This document shows, in pieces, positions 32,976-41,595 of a DNA stretch of 64,000 nt. Position numbers and translations under genes: made by a program. This stretch comes from Acidobacterium sp. (lineage in GTDB: Bacteria > Acidobacteriota > Terriglobia > Terriglobales > Acidobacteriaceae), in assembly GCA_003166955.1 (NCBI GenBank), contig PMUI01000019.1:62001-126000 (forward strand). The letters run 5' to 3'. The notes under the pieces are model-generated. The model was not told the DNA's origin, ran no database searches, and saw only the letters and a program-made list of their open reading frames with translations. Numbering within the stretch: the stretch's first letter is position 1; each line of letters begins with the position of its first letter.

Positions 32976-35159
32976 TCACGGCAGCGAAAACGCAATGTAC
33001 ATGCCGCCCACCGGCGATTTTGGATCGCGTCCGCCACTCGCAGCGATCACCACATATTGCTTGCCGTCGACGGAGTAAGTCGCGGGCGTGGCCCCGGCCG
33101 CGAAAGGCAGTTCCGTTTCCCACAGCAGTTGACCGGTGTGGCTGTCGAAGGCGCGAAATTTCCGGTCGTAGGAAGTCGCTCCGATGAACAGCACCCCGCC
33201 CGCGGTGAGGATAGGGCCGCCGTAGTTCTCTGAGCCGGTGTACTTCATGCCTTGCGCCGCAAGCGCCGGATATTCGCCCAGCGGAGTCTTCCACAAATAC
33301 GAGCCGGTGTTCAGATCGATTGCGCTCAGCGTTCCCCACGGCGGCGCGATCGCGGGATAACCGTCGGGGTCGAGGAATTTGCGGTAGCCGGTAAAAGCGT
33401 ACTGAGCAGTCGGTCCGCCAGACATCTCCCCCGGCGCGTGTTCCGCCGGAGCCGACGCCGCGGACTTGAGATAGTCCATGAGCACCGCGACCTTCGCGCT
33501 GTCGAGATTCGGCAGCCCAGGCATGCGGCCCTTGCCGTGCGCGATCACATCCGTGATCTGCGCATCGGTCAGGCGCTGGCTCACGCCCACCAACGACGGA
33601 AACGCGGGCGGCGATCCCGCGCGATCCGCGCCGTGACATATGGCGCACTGCGACTGATAAATCTTCGCCCCTGCGCCGGCGTTGGGATTGTCGGGAGTCA
33701 GCCCGCCGGTCCACGCCATCTCGTTCGCATTCACGTAGAGCACGCCGGTCCCGGGATCGACCGCCGGCCCGCCCCACTCCGCGCCGCCGTCGAAACCCGG
33801 AAAGATGATCGTCTGGCGGTCAACGGCGAACGGGATGAACTCCCCGTCGCTGCTAAAGGTGCGAAAAGTCTGGACGGCCCAGTCGTGCGCCGCCGGCGTT
33901 CGCGTTGTCAGCATGTCTTCGGTCAGGCGCTGGCGCGCGAAAGGCGCAGGCACGGTGGGCATGGGCTGCGTGGGCGCCGTCTTCTCGCCGGGAACATCGC
34001 TGGGGGGATACGCCTTCTCCTCGATGGGAAACAGCGGGGCCCCACTGACGCGATCGAAGAGGTAGACGACGCCCTGCTTGGTGGTCTGTGCGATGGCGTC
34101 GACGCTGCGGCCCTCATGGTTCACGGTCACGAGCGCGGGCGGCGCGGGAAAATCGCGATCCCAGATGTCGTGATGCGCGCCCTGGAAATGCCACAGCCGC
34201 TGGCCCGTCGCGGCATCGAGCGCCAGAAGCGTGTCGGCGAACAGATCGTTGCCGATGCGGTCGCCGCCGTAAAAATCAAACACCGCGCTCCCCGTGGGCA
34301 CGTAGAGAATCCCGCGCCCCGCATCCAGCGTCATGCCCGCCCAGTTGTTGGCCGCGCCCGCATCCTTCCACGCACCGGGCGGCCAGGTGTCGTAGCCAAC
34401 CTCGCCGGGGCGCGGAATGGTATGGAAGGTCCAGCGCAGCGCGCCGGTGCGCACGTCGAAGGCGCGAATGTCGCCGGGAGGCGCAGGATGCGTTTCCGGA
34501 TTGCGCCCTCCAACGATGATGAGGTCCTTGTAGATCACGCCCGGCGTCGTCAGCGCGATCGACTGCTGCGTGTAGTCGGCGCCCGGCTCGTCCTTCAGGC
34601 CCCTCCGCAGATCGATGCGCCCGCTCTCCGCAAAATCCGCGATGGGTTTCCCCGTAGCTGCGTCGAGCGCGTAGAGGTAGTTCAGCACCCCGGCGAAAAT
34701 GCGGGCGCTTTTCCCGTCGCTCCAGTATGCGAGCCCGCGCTGCGGCTGCGAGGCGCCGCCAATCGTCCGATCACGCTTATCCACGGTGGAGTCAAAAGTC
34801 CACAGCATCTGCCCGGTCGCCGCGTCGAGCGCAATGACTCTCCCCGAAGGCGTGCAGGCATATAGAACGCGCCCCACAATCAGCGGATTGGTCTGTAGAC
34901 CGCCCTTCTCGCCCGTGTCGTACTGCCAGGCGATCCGCAGCTGCGAGACGTTCGAGCGGTTAATCTGCGCCAGCGAGGAGTAGTGGTCGCCGTCAAAGCC
35001 TCCGTTGTAAGCGGGCCAGTCAATGTCCGCCTTCGCTCCGGCGGAGGCCGGCGGATGCTGCTCCTGGTGAGCTCCCGGCCTGGCCGCGCGGGCGAGACCG
35101 ATGCAACCGAAGAGGACTACCGCGGTGGAGACCGTAACAACACGAATACTGGCACCCAA
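32976..35159 (-). CDS. PQQ-dependent dehydrogenase with an inserted cytochrome c domain
   Basis: 727 residues with an export signal ending ARA-ARPG. WPAYNGGFDGDHYSSLAQINRSNVSQLRIAWQYDTG opens an eight-bladed quinoprotein propeller with tryptophan-docking repeats (ALDAATGQMLWTF, AFDVRTGALRWTF, LDAATGQRLWHF). A monohaem c domain with CAICH (505-509) and MPGLPNLDSAKV lies between propeller blades, after which WGTLSAIDLNTGSYLWKTPLGE resumes the propeller. The membrane-anchor helices of E. coli Gcd are absent, so it is a soluble periplasmic quinohaemoprotein. The substrate (sugar, polyol or alcohol) is undefined. Confidence 0.9.
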   Translation of the reverse strand: MGASIRVVTVSTAVVLFGCIGLARAARPGAHQEQHPPASAGAKADIDWPAYNGGFDGDHYSSLAQINRSNVSQLRIAWQYDTGEKGGLQTNPLIVGRVLYACTPSGRVIALDAATGQMLWTFDSTVDKRDRTIGGASQPQRGLAYWSDGKSARIFAGVLNYLYALDAATGKPIADFAESGRIDLRRGLKDEPGADYTQQSIALTTPGVIYKDLIIVGGRNPETHPAPPGDIRAFDVRTGALRWTFHTIPRPGEVGYDTWPPGAWKDAGAANNWAGMTLDAGRGILYVPTGSAVFDFYGGDRIGNDLFADTLLALDAATGQRLWHFQGAHHDIWDRDFPAPPALVTVNHEGRSVDAIAQTTKQGVVYLFDRVSGAPLFPIEEKAYPPSDVPGEKTAPTQPMPTVPAPFARQRLTEDMLTTRTPAAHDWAVQTFRTFSSDGEFIPFAVDRQTIIFPGFDGGAEWGGPAVDPGTGVLYVNANEMAWTGGLTPDNPNAGAGAKIYQSQCAICHGADRAGSPPAFPSLVGVSQRLTDAQITDVIAHGKGRMPGLPNLDSAKVAVLMDYLKSAASAPAEHAPGEMSGGPTAQYAFTGYRKFLDPDGYPAIAPPWGTLSAIDLNTGSYLWKTPLGEYPALAAQGMKYTGSENYGGPILTAGGVLFIGATSYDRKFRAFDSHTGQLLWETELPFAAGATPATYSVDGKQYVVIAASGGRDPKSPVGGMYIAFSLP

Positions 35160-35188
35160 GTGCGATTCTCCCTGTGTGAGCCGGTGCT

Positions 35189-35827
35189 ATGATTCCGCCA
35201 ATGTTACCGAAAATCGGGCGTGGTGTTGCCGGAGCTCTGGCCGTGACAGGTGTGCTGGCCTGCTCGCCGGCCACCGCGCGCGCCGACGCCGGAATCCCCA
35301 TGCTGCCGGTGAACCACACGACAATGGCGTTTTTCCTGCTGCTGGTAATCATCATCGAGGTCATCTATCTGCAGGCCAGGCTGAAAACGCGCCTTCGCCG
35401 CACCCTGTTCGCTGTGACCACTGTGAACACCGCCACCACGGGACTGGGCTTTCCACTGACCTATGGAATGTACGCGCTTTTCAGTTCGTGGGCGGCCTTT
35501 CCAGGAGGCATGTCGGGCGCCTTCACCAACAATCAGTTCGTTCCCCTGTGGGTATGCCAGAAATTGTTCCCCGATCTGGCGGGCATGCACGGCGAGGTGT
35601 ACGTCGTCCTCGGCGTCTTTGTCACGCTTCTGGTTCCGTCCTATCTGATGACTAGGTTCATCAAAACCTGGGTCTTCGAATGGTACGATTTGCTCCGCTA
35701 TGAAGGCAATATCAGGCCTGCGGTTCTGATGGCCAACCGCTTGTCGTATTTAATGCTCGCGCTCACAGGATGCATGCTGCTGTTCCGCATCTTCCACGGT
35801 CCGTCGGATTTCTTCTTATTTCGCTGA
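35189..35827 (+). CDS. Polytopic membrane protein of unknown function
   Basis: 212 residues. An N-terminal hydrophobic segment ending ATARADAG may be a cleaved signal; four membrane spans follow (MAFFLLLVIIIEVIYL; NTATTGLGFPLTYGMYALF; VYVVLGVFVTLLVPSYLM; LSYLMLALTGCMLLF). An ATG at 35201 is an alternative start. It is divergent from the quinoprotein gene (29 bp apart) and its last 12 bp overlap the convergent hydrolase gene. No family recognised. Confidence 0.78.
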   Translation: MIPPMLPKIGRGVAGALAVTGVLACSPATARADAGIPMLPVNHTTMAFFLLLVIIIEVIYLQARLKTRLRRTLFAVTTVNTATTGLGFPLTYGMYALFSSWAAFPGGMSGAFTNNQFVPLWVCQKLFPDLAGMHGEVYVVLGVFVTLLVPSYLMTRFIKTWVFEWYDLLRYEGNIRPAVLMANRLSYLMLALTGCMLLFRIFHGPSDFFLFR

Positions 35828-37015
35828 TTCCGCAGCCAGCGCCCCCAGCACCCCCGCATAGAGCATGGCGAACTTGTTTTCGTCGAGGAAGCCTTCGCTG
35901 TTCCACGTGGCGGCCACGCAGTAGTGGCGGCCATTCTTCGCGGTCAGAGCCGTGGTGAAATTCAGCACGCCAGGCTCCGACCCGCCTTTGTAGGCGATCT
36001 GCTGCCAGTCTTTCTTCGCCGCGATGCCCGGATTGATCTGCATCGCACCCAGATCGCGAACGCTGTCGATGAGCCGGCAAAGTTCCCCGGGAGTGAAGAA
36101 CCACTCGATGTCGGTGGCGATCGGCTGCCCCGAGCTGAAAATACCGACGTCGGGCAGTGGCAGTTTGTCGATCTCAGGCAGCAACGCGCGCCGTCCCGCC
36201 GTATCGGCGGCGCGATAGCGGGCCAGCAGAATGCCATTAACCGGATCCTTGAGAATGAATGCTTCTCGCGTAGAGAGGAAAGGGCGGTCGTGAGGCGCCA
36301 TGGCCTCCACCTTTTCGCGCCCGGCAATGGACAGCAGAGCGTCCGCGGCGGTGTTGTCGCTGATCGAGATCATCTCGTTGGCAAGCGTCGCGAGCGTCAG
36401 CGGCGTGCCGTCCGGCCAGACGCGAATGATCCCGCTGGGCAGGGATTTCCATGCAGGATCGAGCGGCACTACTTCATCCCAGCGATGCTTGCGGGCAGCG
36501 ACCTCCGAATTGAGCGCGCTCAGGACGGCCAGCTTGAACGCGGATCCAACCGCCAGAGACTGATCCGGATTGAGCCAGGCGCGCGGCTTCCCCTCTTCTG
36601 TAACCAGCACCGTGACTTTTCCGAAAAGCGGACTGAAGGCCTGCACACTGCCCTCCAGCGACGCAGCCTGCAGCGGTTCCGGATTGCCGAACCAGAGCGT
36701 GGTGAACTGCCCCTGCGGGTTGAGCGCCGCCTTCGCGGGAAACTTGGCATGCTCCAGATAGACCGTGTAGCCGTCCTGTTCGGTCGCGACACGCTGCAAT
36801 TTGCCGTTGGCCCCCGTGTACCGGTCGACCACCTGCTGCACCTGGGCCACCGGAACCTGCGCGAGGAAGCCAGGGTCGAACCAGGCAGACTGAACCGGCC
36901 CGGTGCCGAGAACACGGGCGATGGCCTGCTCGGTCGTGATGGAGGGTGCGGCCTGGCCCGGGGCCGGAAGGCTGGCAACAAAGGCAATCAGGATGAAGGC
37001 GAACAGCGGTTTCAT
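35816..37015 (-). CDS. Exported serine hydrolase, class A beta-lactamase-like
   Basis: 399 residues with a signal peptide (MKPLFAFILIAFVASLPAPGQA). The N-terminal domain (30-135) resembles the small DUF3887/Cpe0013-like domain seen before some penicillin-recognising enzymes. The C-terminal domain has the active-site tetrad GSAFK (Ser158, Lys161), SDN (219-221) and YKGG (KGG, 343-345) in place of KTG. FKLAVLSALN after the serine is typical. It could be a beta-lactamase or a D-Ala-D-Ala peptidase-like hydrolase; a Glu166-type omega loop cannot be placed with certainty. Confidence 0.85.
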   Translation of the reverse strand: MKPLFAFILIAFVASLPAPGQAAPSITTEQAIARVLGTGPVQSAWFDPGFLAQVPVAQVQQVVDRYTGANGKLQRVATEQDGYTVYLEHAKFPAKAALNPQGQFTTLWFGNPEPLQAASLEGSVQAFSPLFGKVTVLVTEEGKPRAWLNPDQSLAVGSAFKLAVLSALNSEVAARKHRWDEVVPLDPAWKSLPSGIIRVWPDGTPLTLATLANEMISISDNTAADALLSIAGREKVEAMAPHDRPFLSTREAFILKDPVNGILLARYRAADTAGRRALLPEIDKLPLPDVGIFSSGQPIATDIEWFFTPGELCRLIDSVRDLGAMQINPGIAAKKDWQQIAYKGGSEPGVLNFTTALTAKNGRHYCVAATWNSEGFLDENKFAMLYAGVLGALAAESAK

Positions 37016-37219
37016 GGAACGACTTTCTGAGCCGAAGACGGGCCCGTCGCGGGCGACTTGCGACGAACTGCGGAAGGGGTCCGGCTTTAGCCGCTGAGGA
37101 GTGGTTTTCGCTAACCGCTTCTTCGCTGACCGGACTTTAGCTCGTCCATCATACCTCCGCTACACACGCCCCTCGCCCTTCTTTACAATTGGCTCGAACC
37201 CCCTGGCCATCCCGCCTCC

Positions 37220-38575
37220 ATGCCGATCAAGACCATCATTGAGCCGTTTCGCATCAAGAGCGTGGAGCCGATTCGCTGGACCACGCGCCCGCAGCGCGAG
37301 AAGCTGCTCGAAGCCGCGCACTACAACATGTTCCTGCTCCCGGCCGACGATGTGCTCATCGATCTGCTCACCGACTCCGGCACCGGCGCCATGTCGACGC
37401 ACCAGTGGGCCGCCATCATGGAGGGCGACGAGAGCTACGCGGGCAGCCGCAGTTTCGACCGCTTTCGCAACTCCATTCAGGACATCTTCGGTTACAAACA
37501 CGTGATCCCCACCCACCAGGGACGTGCGGCCGAGCGGATCCTGTTCGCCGTCGCGAGCCGGAAGGGCGCGGTGATTCCCAACAACACGCATTTCGATACG
37601 ACCCGCGCGAATGTGGAGTTCACGGGCGCCGAAGCCGTCGATTTGCTCACGCCGGAGGGAAAGCAACCCTCAGTCACAGCGCCGTTCAAGGGAAATATGG
37701 ACGTGGCGGCCCTGGAAGCCCTGATCGCGAAGGTCGGCCGCGACCGCATTCCACTAGTGATGCTCACGGTTACAAATAATTCCGGCGGAGGCCAGCCGGT
37801 TTCCATGGAAAACGTCCGCGCGGTGAGCGCGGTCTGCAGGCGCGAAAAGATTCCGCTCTACTTCGACGCCTGCCGCTTCGCCGAGAACGCCTGGTTTATC
37901 AAACTCCGCGAGCCCGGCTACGCCGACAAAACTCCGAAACAGATTGCGCAGGAGATGTTCAGCTACGGCGACGGCTGCACCATGTCCGCCAAGAAGGACG
38001 GCATGGCAAACATCGGCGGCTTTCTCTGCACCAACGACGACAAGCTGGCGCAGCAGGAGAAGGACCTCCTCATCCTCACCGAGGGCTACCCCACATACGG
38101 TGGCCTCGCCGGCCGCGACCTCGAAGCCATCGCCGTCGGCGTGCAGGAGGCGCTCGAGGAGGACTATCTCCGCTACCGCATCGCCTCGACCGCCTACCTT
38201 GGCAACCACATCGCCGCCGAGGGCGTGCCCATCGTCCAGCCGCCCGGCGGCCATGCCATCTATCTCGACGCCCGCGCATTTCTGCCGAATATTCCTTCGG
38301 CCCAGTTCCCTGGCGTCGCGCTCGCCTGTGAGCTCTACCTCGAAGGCGGCGTCCGCTCCGTCGAAATCGGAACGCTGATGTTCGCCGCCGCCGCGCAGAT
38401 GGACCTCGTCCGCCTCGCCATCCCCCGCCGCGTCTACACGCAGAGCCACATCGACTACCTGGTCGAAGTGATTCTTGAAGTTTGGAAAAATCGCGACAGG
38501 ATTCGCGGCATGCGCCTAACCCACGAAGCGCCCTTCCTGCGCCACTTCACCGCACATTTGGAACCGGTAAGCTGA
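37220..38575 (+). CDS. tnaA: Tryptophanase
   Basis: PLP beta-eliminating lyase, 451 residues. The family blocks are PFRIKSVEPI, IDLLTDSGTGAMSTHQWA, THQGRAAERIL, VSMENVRAVSAVCRR and the Schiff-base region GCTMSAKKDGMANIGG. The choice of tryptophanase over tyrosine phenol-lyase rests on GVRSVEIGT: tyrosine phenol-lyase has Arg (Arg381) where this protein and tryptophanase have Ile. The product would be indole, pyruvate and ammonia. No tnaB transporter or tnaC leader is seen, so the gene is isolated. Confidence 0.9.
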   Translation: MPIKTIIEPFRIKSVEPIRWTTRPQREKLLEAAHYNMFLLPADDVLIDLLTDSGTGAMSTHQWAAIMEGDESYAGSRSFDRFRNSIQDIFGYKHVIPTHQGRAAERILFAVASRKGAVIPNNTHFDTTRANVEFTGAEAVDLLTPEGKQPSVTAPFKGNMDVAALEALIAKVGRDRIPLVMLTVTNNSGGGQPVSMENVRAVSAVCRREKIPLYFDACRFAENAWFIKLREPGYADKTPKQIAQEMFSYGDGCTMSAKKDGMANIGGFLCTNDDKLAQQEKDLLILTEGYPTYGGLAGRDLEAIAVGVQEALEEDYLRYRIASTAYLGNHIAAEGVPIVQPPGGHAIYLDARAFLPNIPSAQFPGVALACELYLEGGVRSVEIGTLMFAAAAQMDLVRLAIPRRVYTQSHIDYLVEVILEVWKNRDRIRGMRLTHEAPFLRHFTAHLEPVS

Positions 38576-38761
38576 AGACATGAACCAGGACCCATTGCCT
38601 GCAGGTGAACCGGGAAATCAAGCGTGAACGAGCGCGCGAATGGCATGCTTGTAGCGATAGCCTCCTGATCCGCGCACTCTTCCTGTAACACACAGCGCAG
38701 TACGGGAAATATAACCCATAAAGTGGTATTGCAATATCAAAGGTAACTGACATCTGGAACT

Positions 38762-38781
38762 ATTGTGACCGCACTCACAAT
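38762..38781. promoter_or_regulatory. CRP/FNR-family-like palindrome
   Basis: ATTGTGA-N6-TCACAAT, a perfect 7-bp dyad with the TGTGA-N6-TCACA core of E. coli CRP sites. It lies 50 bp upstream of the 38831 ATG, where it could activate or repress that promoter. The surrounding 255-bp gap is AT-richer and also has TATTGCAATA at 38727-38736; no gene is seen in it. Confidence 0.55.
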
Positions 38782-38830
38782 GACTAAAGCACCACCCGTT
38801 GGATGATCGGGCAGCGAAAAGACGAAGCCC

Positions 38831-39046
38831 ATGGCCAAATACACGCCTGAAGATAAAAAGCGCCTAACTCCGGAGATTGTTGCCGCCTATCACGAGGCCG
38901 GGCAGAAGGGCGATGTGGAGGCCTTCAAAAGGCTCCTCGGACAATATGGTTCTCACCTGAGCAGAGAAGAAAAAGACAAGCTAATCAAGGAATTCAGCCA
39001 GCACGCCGCTGTCTTACGCGAGGCGCTGAAGAAGCAGCACTCTTAA
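38831..39046 (+). CDS. Small charged helical protein of unknown function
   Basis: 71 residues, Lys/Glu-rich, with no membrane span or signal: MAKYTPEDKKRLTPEIVAAY, then helices with GDVEAFKRLLGQYG and SREEKDKLIKEFSQHAAVLREAL. It looks like a compact cytoplasmic alpha-helical protein. A CRP-like site lies upstream. No family recognised. Confidence 0.65.
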   Translation: MAKYTPEDKKRLTPEIVAAYHEAGQKGDVEAFKRLLGQYGSHLSREEKDKLIKEFSQHAAVLREALKKQHS

Positions 39047-39504
39047 TCCTGGCTTTCTTCAGGCCAACGGTTCGGCGCGCGTCCCGGGGTTCTTCTATCC
39101 TCCGGACAACAGAATCGATGAAATTCGTCATCCTTCTGCGGGCCTCCGCTTCACTCACCTGCTCAGACCCTTTCGCCTGCGCAACGGACGTCGCTGGCCC
39201 CGCATGACCTCGGTTTATCTTCCCCGCCATGTCTGTAGATTACGCACCTTTCCGGAGCGCTGCAACGAATAAAGCAGCATCCTGGATTACTCATGGCCAC
39301 CGTGCGACCTATCGACCGCGCAGCAAAAATGGCAACCCCTTCGGGCTGCCCTTCCCGCGCTCACGAACCGCCCTCGACCTTCCGTCCCGTCCGAATCTCC
39401 ACCGGCCTCCCCGCCGTCTGAAGTTCTTAAGAATCTCTGCCGATATCCCAGGTGTAGGCCTGACAGCGCAGTATGTGCGTCTGGCCCCAACGAGGATCGC
39501 AGGC
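39047..39504. other. 458-bp non-coding region upstream of the TonB receptor
   Basis: The receptor frame is open back to 39229 but that part reads as Arg/Pro-rich sequence without a signal peptide, so it is taken as untranslated. No cobalamin riboswitch box or Fur-like palindrome was recognised by eye. Nothing else is seen. Confidence 0.45.
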
Positions 39505-41538
39505 ATGAGGCTGTCGAAAGGCGGCGCCTGGAACGCCGCCGCGGGCGTGGTAACGCTGATCGGCATCATCGCGCCGGTTCCAGGCATCGCGCAAGTCGCA
39601 CAGAATTCCGACCTGTTCAATCTGAGCCTTGAACAGCTGACCCGCGTCGAGGTCAACTCGGTCTCGCGGCACGATCAGCCGTTGTTCGACACACCCGCCG
39701 CCGTCTTCGTGATTACCCGCGACGACATTCTCCGTTCCGGCGCAACCAGCATCCCCGAGGTCCTGCGTATGGTGCCGGGGGTCGACGTGGCGCAGATCGA
39801 TGCCAACAAATGGGCGGTGAGCGCGCGCGGCTTCAACAACCGGTTTGCCAACAAAATGCTGGTGATGATCGACAACCGCAGCGTCTATAACCAGCTTTAC
39901 TCCGGAGTGTTCTGGGACCAGGCCGACCTGCTGCTGGAAGATGTCGAACGGATCGAGGTCGTCCGCGGACCTGGCGCCACGCTGTGGGGCGCCAATGCGG
40001 TCAATGGCGTGATCAATATCGTGACGCGCAAGGCCCGGGACACTCAGGGAGCCATGGTGGTCGCCGAGACAGGCCGTGTGGATCAGGAGGGGGCGGCGCG
40101 GTACGGGGGCCACTGGGGGCCGTCCGCCGATTATCGGATCTATACCAAATATCTGCATCGCAGCCCTCTCCTTGCAGCGGGTGGCTCATCCAGCCAGGAC
40201 GGGGGCAGTTCGGAGCGAGCCGGGACCCGGCTCGACTGGAAACAGTCCGCCCGCAACCTGTTCACCTTCCAGGGCGACCTCTATCGCGACCCCGAACAGC
40301 AGCGAGTGGATTTCAATTACGCTTCGACCGCCTTTAGCCTCAATCCTGTCAGAGCCGCCGGTGGCTTTGCCGAGGCCCGGTGGGACAGGCAGCGGAACCC
40401 ATCTTCCGACATGACGGTGCAGGCGTATTACAGCGACGACCGCCGGTCGGAGATTTCGAATCTCGTGCACATGCGCAGCTTCGACCTGGACCTGCAGGAC
40501 CACAGGCCGCTCGGGGGGCGCAACGACTTTGTCTGGGGAGCGGGCTATCGCCGGACCGTGGACACGACAGGCGGCGCGCAGCCCATGTTCCTGCACCCAG
40601 GCCATGTGGGCGAGCTGTACAGCGCCTTTTTGCAGGATGAAATGACGCTGATGCCGGGCAAGCTGGTGCTGACAGCGGGAACCAAGCTACTGTGGAACAC
40701 TTATTCGCATTTTGAGTATCAGCCCAGCGCGCGGCTCCTTTGGAAGGCGGCCTCGACCCGCACTCTCTGGGCATCCATCTCGCGCGCAGTACGCACGCCC
40801 TCGGACCTCGATCGCGACGATCGTCTGCAGTTCTCAGACGGCGTGGTCGACAAACTGCCGTTGGAGGTTCTCATCACTGGCAACCCCAGGTTTGGGTCGG
40901 AAATTCTGCGCGCTTACGAGGGCGGATACCGGCAGCGGATGGGCAAGACCTTTTCGGTGGACCTGGCGGGATTCGTGAACCACTACTCGAGCCTGGGAGC
41001 CACTCTGTGCTCAACTCCCTACTTCGTGAAAGTACCAGCGCCGACGATTATTCAGCCGTGCACCTATGTCAACGGGGTGTCATCGAACGCGCAGGGTGCC
41101 GAAGCCGCTGTTACCTGGACACCGGTGGCGGCGGTGCAGTTGCAGGGGAGCTATACGTGGATGCAGAACCGTTTTGACAATCATGGGAACTCGGCGGAAC
41201 TTCCTCTCAACAATGAGGACTGGACGACGCCGCGGAATAGTTTCGATGTGCGGGGATTCTGGAGCCCGGCACCGAAGTGGACTCTGGGGGCAATCGTCAA
41301 CGGAAATTCGGCGGCGGCCGCCGCGCTGGGGACGGCGGTCGCGAATCCGTCGGCGTATCTGATTCCAGGTCACACGCGACTGGACCTGCGTCTGGCCCGC
41401 AAGATCGGCGAGAACACCACGCTCAGTGCCGGCGGAGCGAACCTGCTCCAGCACGATCACATGGAATTCCACTCCGATTACGCGGTCCACTCGCAGATCC
41501 CCAGGAGCGCTTACATTCGTTTGCAGTGGACGCGGTGA
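39505..41538 (+). CDS. TonB-dependent outer-membrane receptor
   Basis: 677 residues from the ATG at 39505, which has GAGG upstream and a signal peptide (AAAGVVTLIGIIAPVPGIAQVA). The plug domain is DTPAAVFVITRDDILRSGATSIPEVLRMVPGVDVAQID and RIEVVRGPGATLWGANAVNGVINIVTRKA, the classic receptor pattern. A 22-strand-type barrel follows, ending in an aromatic-rich strand (RSAYIRLQWTR). The TonB box is not obvious; FNLSLEQLTRVEV near the mature N-terminus is the conserved segment of this subgroup. The ligand (iron chelate, cobalamin or sugar) is unknown. Confidence 0.93.
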   Translation: MRLSKGGAWNAAAGVVTLIGIIAPVPGIAQVAQNSDLFNLSLEQLTRVEVNSVSRHDQPLFDTPAAVFVITRDDILRSGATSIPEVLRMVPGVDVAQIDANKWAVSARGFNNRFANKMLVMIDNRSVYNQLYSGVFWDQADLLLEDVERIEVVRGPGATLWGANAVNGVINIVTRKARDTQGAMVVAETGRVDQEGAARYGGHWGPSADYRIYTKYLHRSPLLAAGGSSSQDGGSSERAGTRLDWKQSARNLFTFQGDLYRDPEQQRVDFNYASTAFSLNPVRAAGGFAEARWDRQRNPSSDMTVQAYYSDDRRSEISNLVHMRSFDLDLQDHRPLGGRNDFVWGAGYRRTVDTTGGAQPMFLHPGHVGELYSAFLQDEMTLMPGKLVLTAGTKLLWNTYSHFEYQPSARLLWKAASTRTLWASISRAVRTPSDLDRDDRLQFSDGVVDKLPLEVLITGNPRFGSEILRAYEGGYRQRMGKTFSVDLAGFVNHYSSLGATLCSTPYFVKVPAPTIIQPCTYVNGVSSNAQGAEAAVTWTPVAAVQLQGSYTWMQNRFDNHGNSAELPLNNEDWTTPRNSFDVRGFWSPAPKWTLGAIVNGNSAAAAALGTAVANPSAYLIPGHTRLDLRLARKIGENTTLSAGGANLLQHDHMEFHSDYAVHSQIPRSAYIRLQWTR

Positions 41539-41550
41539 ACCCACGCAAAA

Positions 41551-41580
41551 AGGGCAGGTCCCCTGACCTGCCCTCTTTTG
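41551..41580. terminator. Bidirectional rho-independent terminator
   Basis: 10-bp stem AGGGCAGGTC / GACCTGCCCT with a CCCT loop, flanked by A-run on the left and T-run on the right. It serves both the TonB receptor gene (+) and metK (-). Confidence 0.9.
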
Positions 41581-41595
41581 CTTCAGCCACGAACC

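Noticed and set aside
37220-38575. Tyrosine phenol-lyase as an alternative identity
   Set aside because: The Arg that marks tyrosine phenol-lyase is replaced by Ile in GVRSVEIGT, as in tryptophanase.
38994-39230. 78-residue minus-strand frame between the small protein gene and the TonB receptor
   Set aside because: No ribosome site, overlaps the end of a better-supported gene, and its Arg/Ala-rich composition is typical of chance frames.
39229-39504. In-frame 92-residue N-terminal extension of the TonB receptor
   Set aside because: It reads as Arg/Pro-rich non-family sequence and would bury the signal peptide; the ATG at 39505 has a ribosome site and a normal signal peptide.
39047-39504. 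Cobalamin riboswitch upstream of the TonB receptor
   Set aside because: Looked for a B12-box-like block and found none, so no riboswitch is called.
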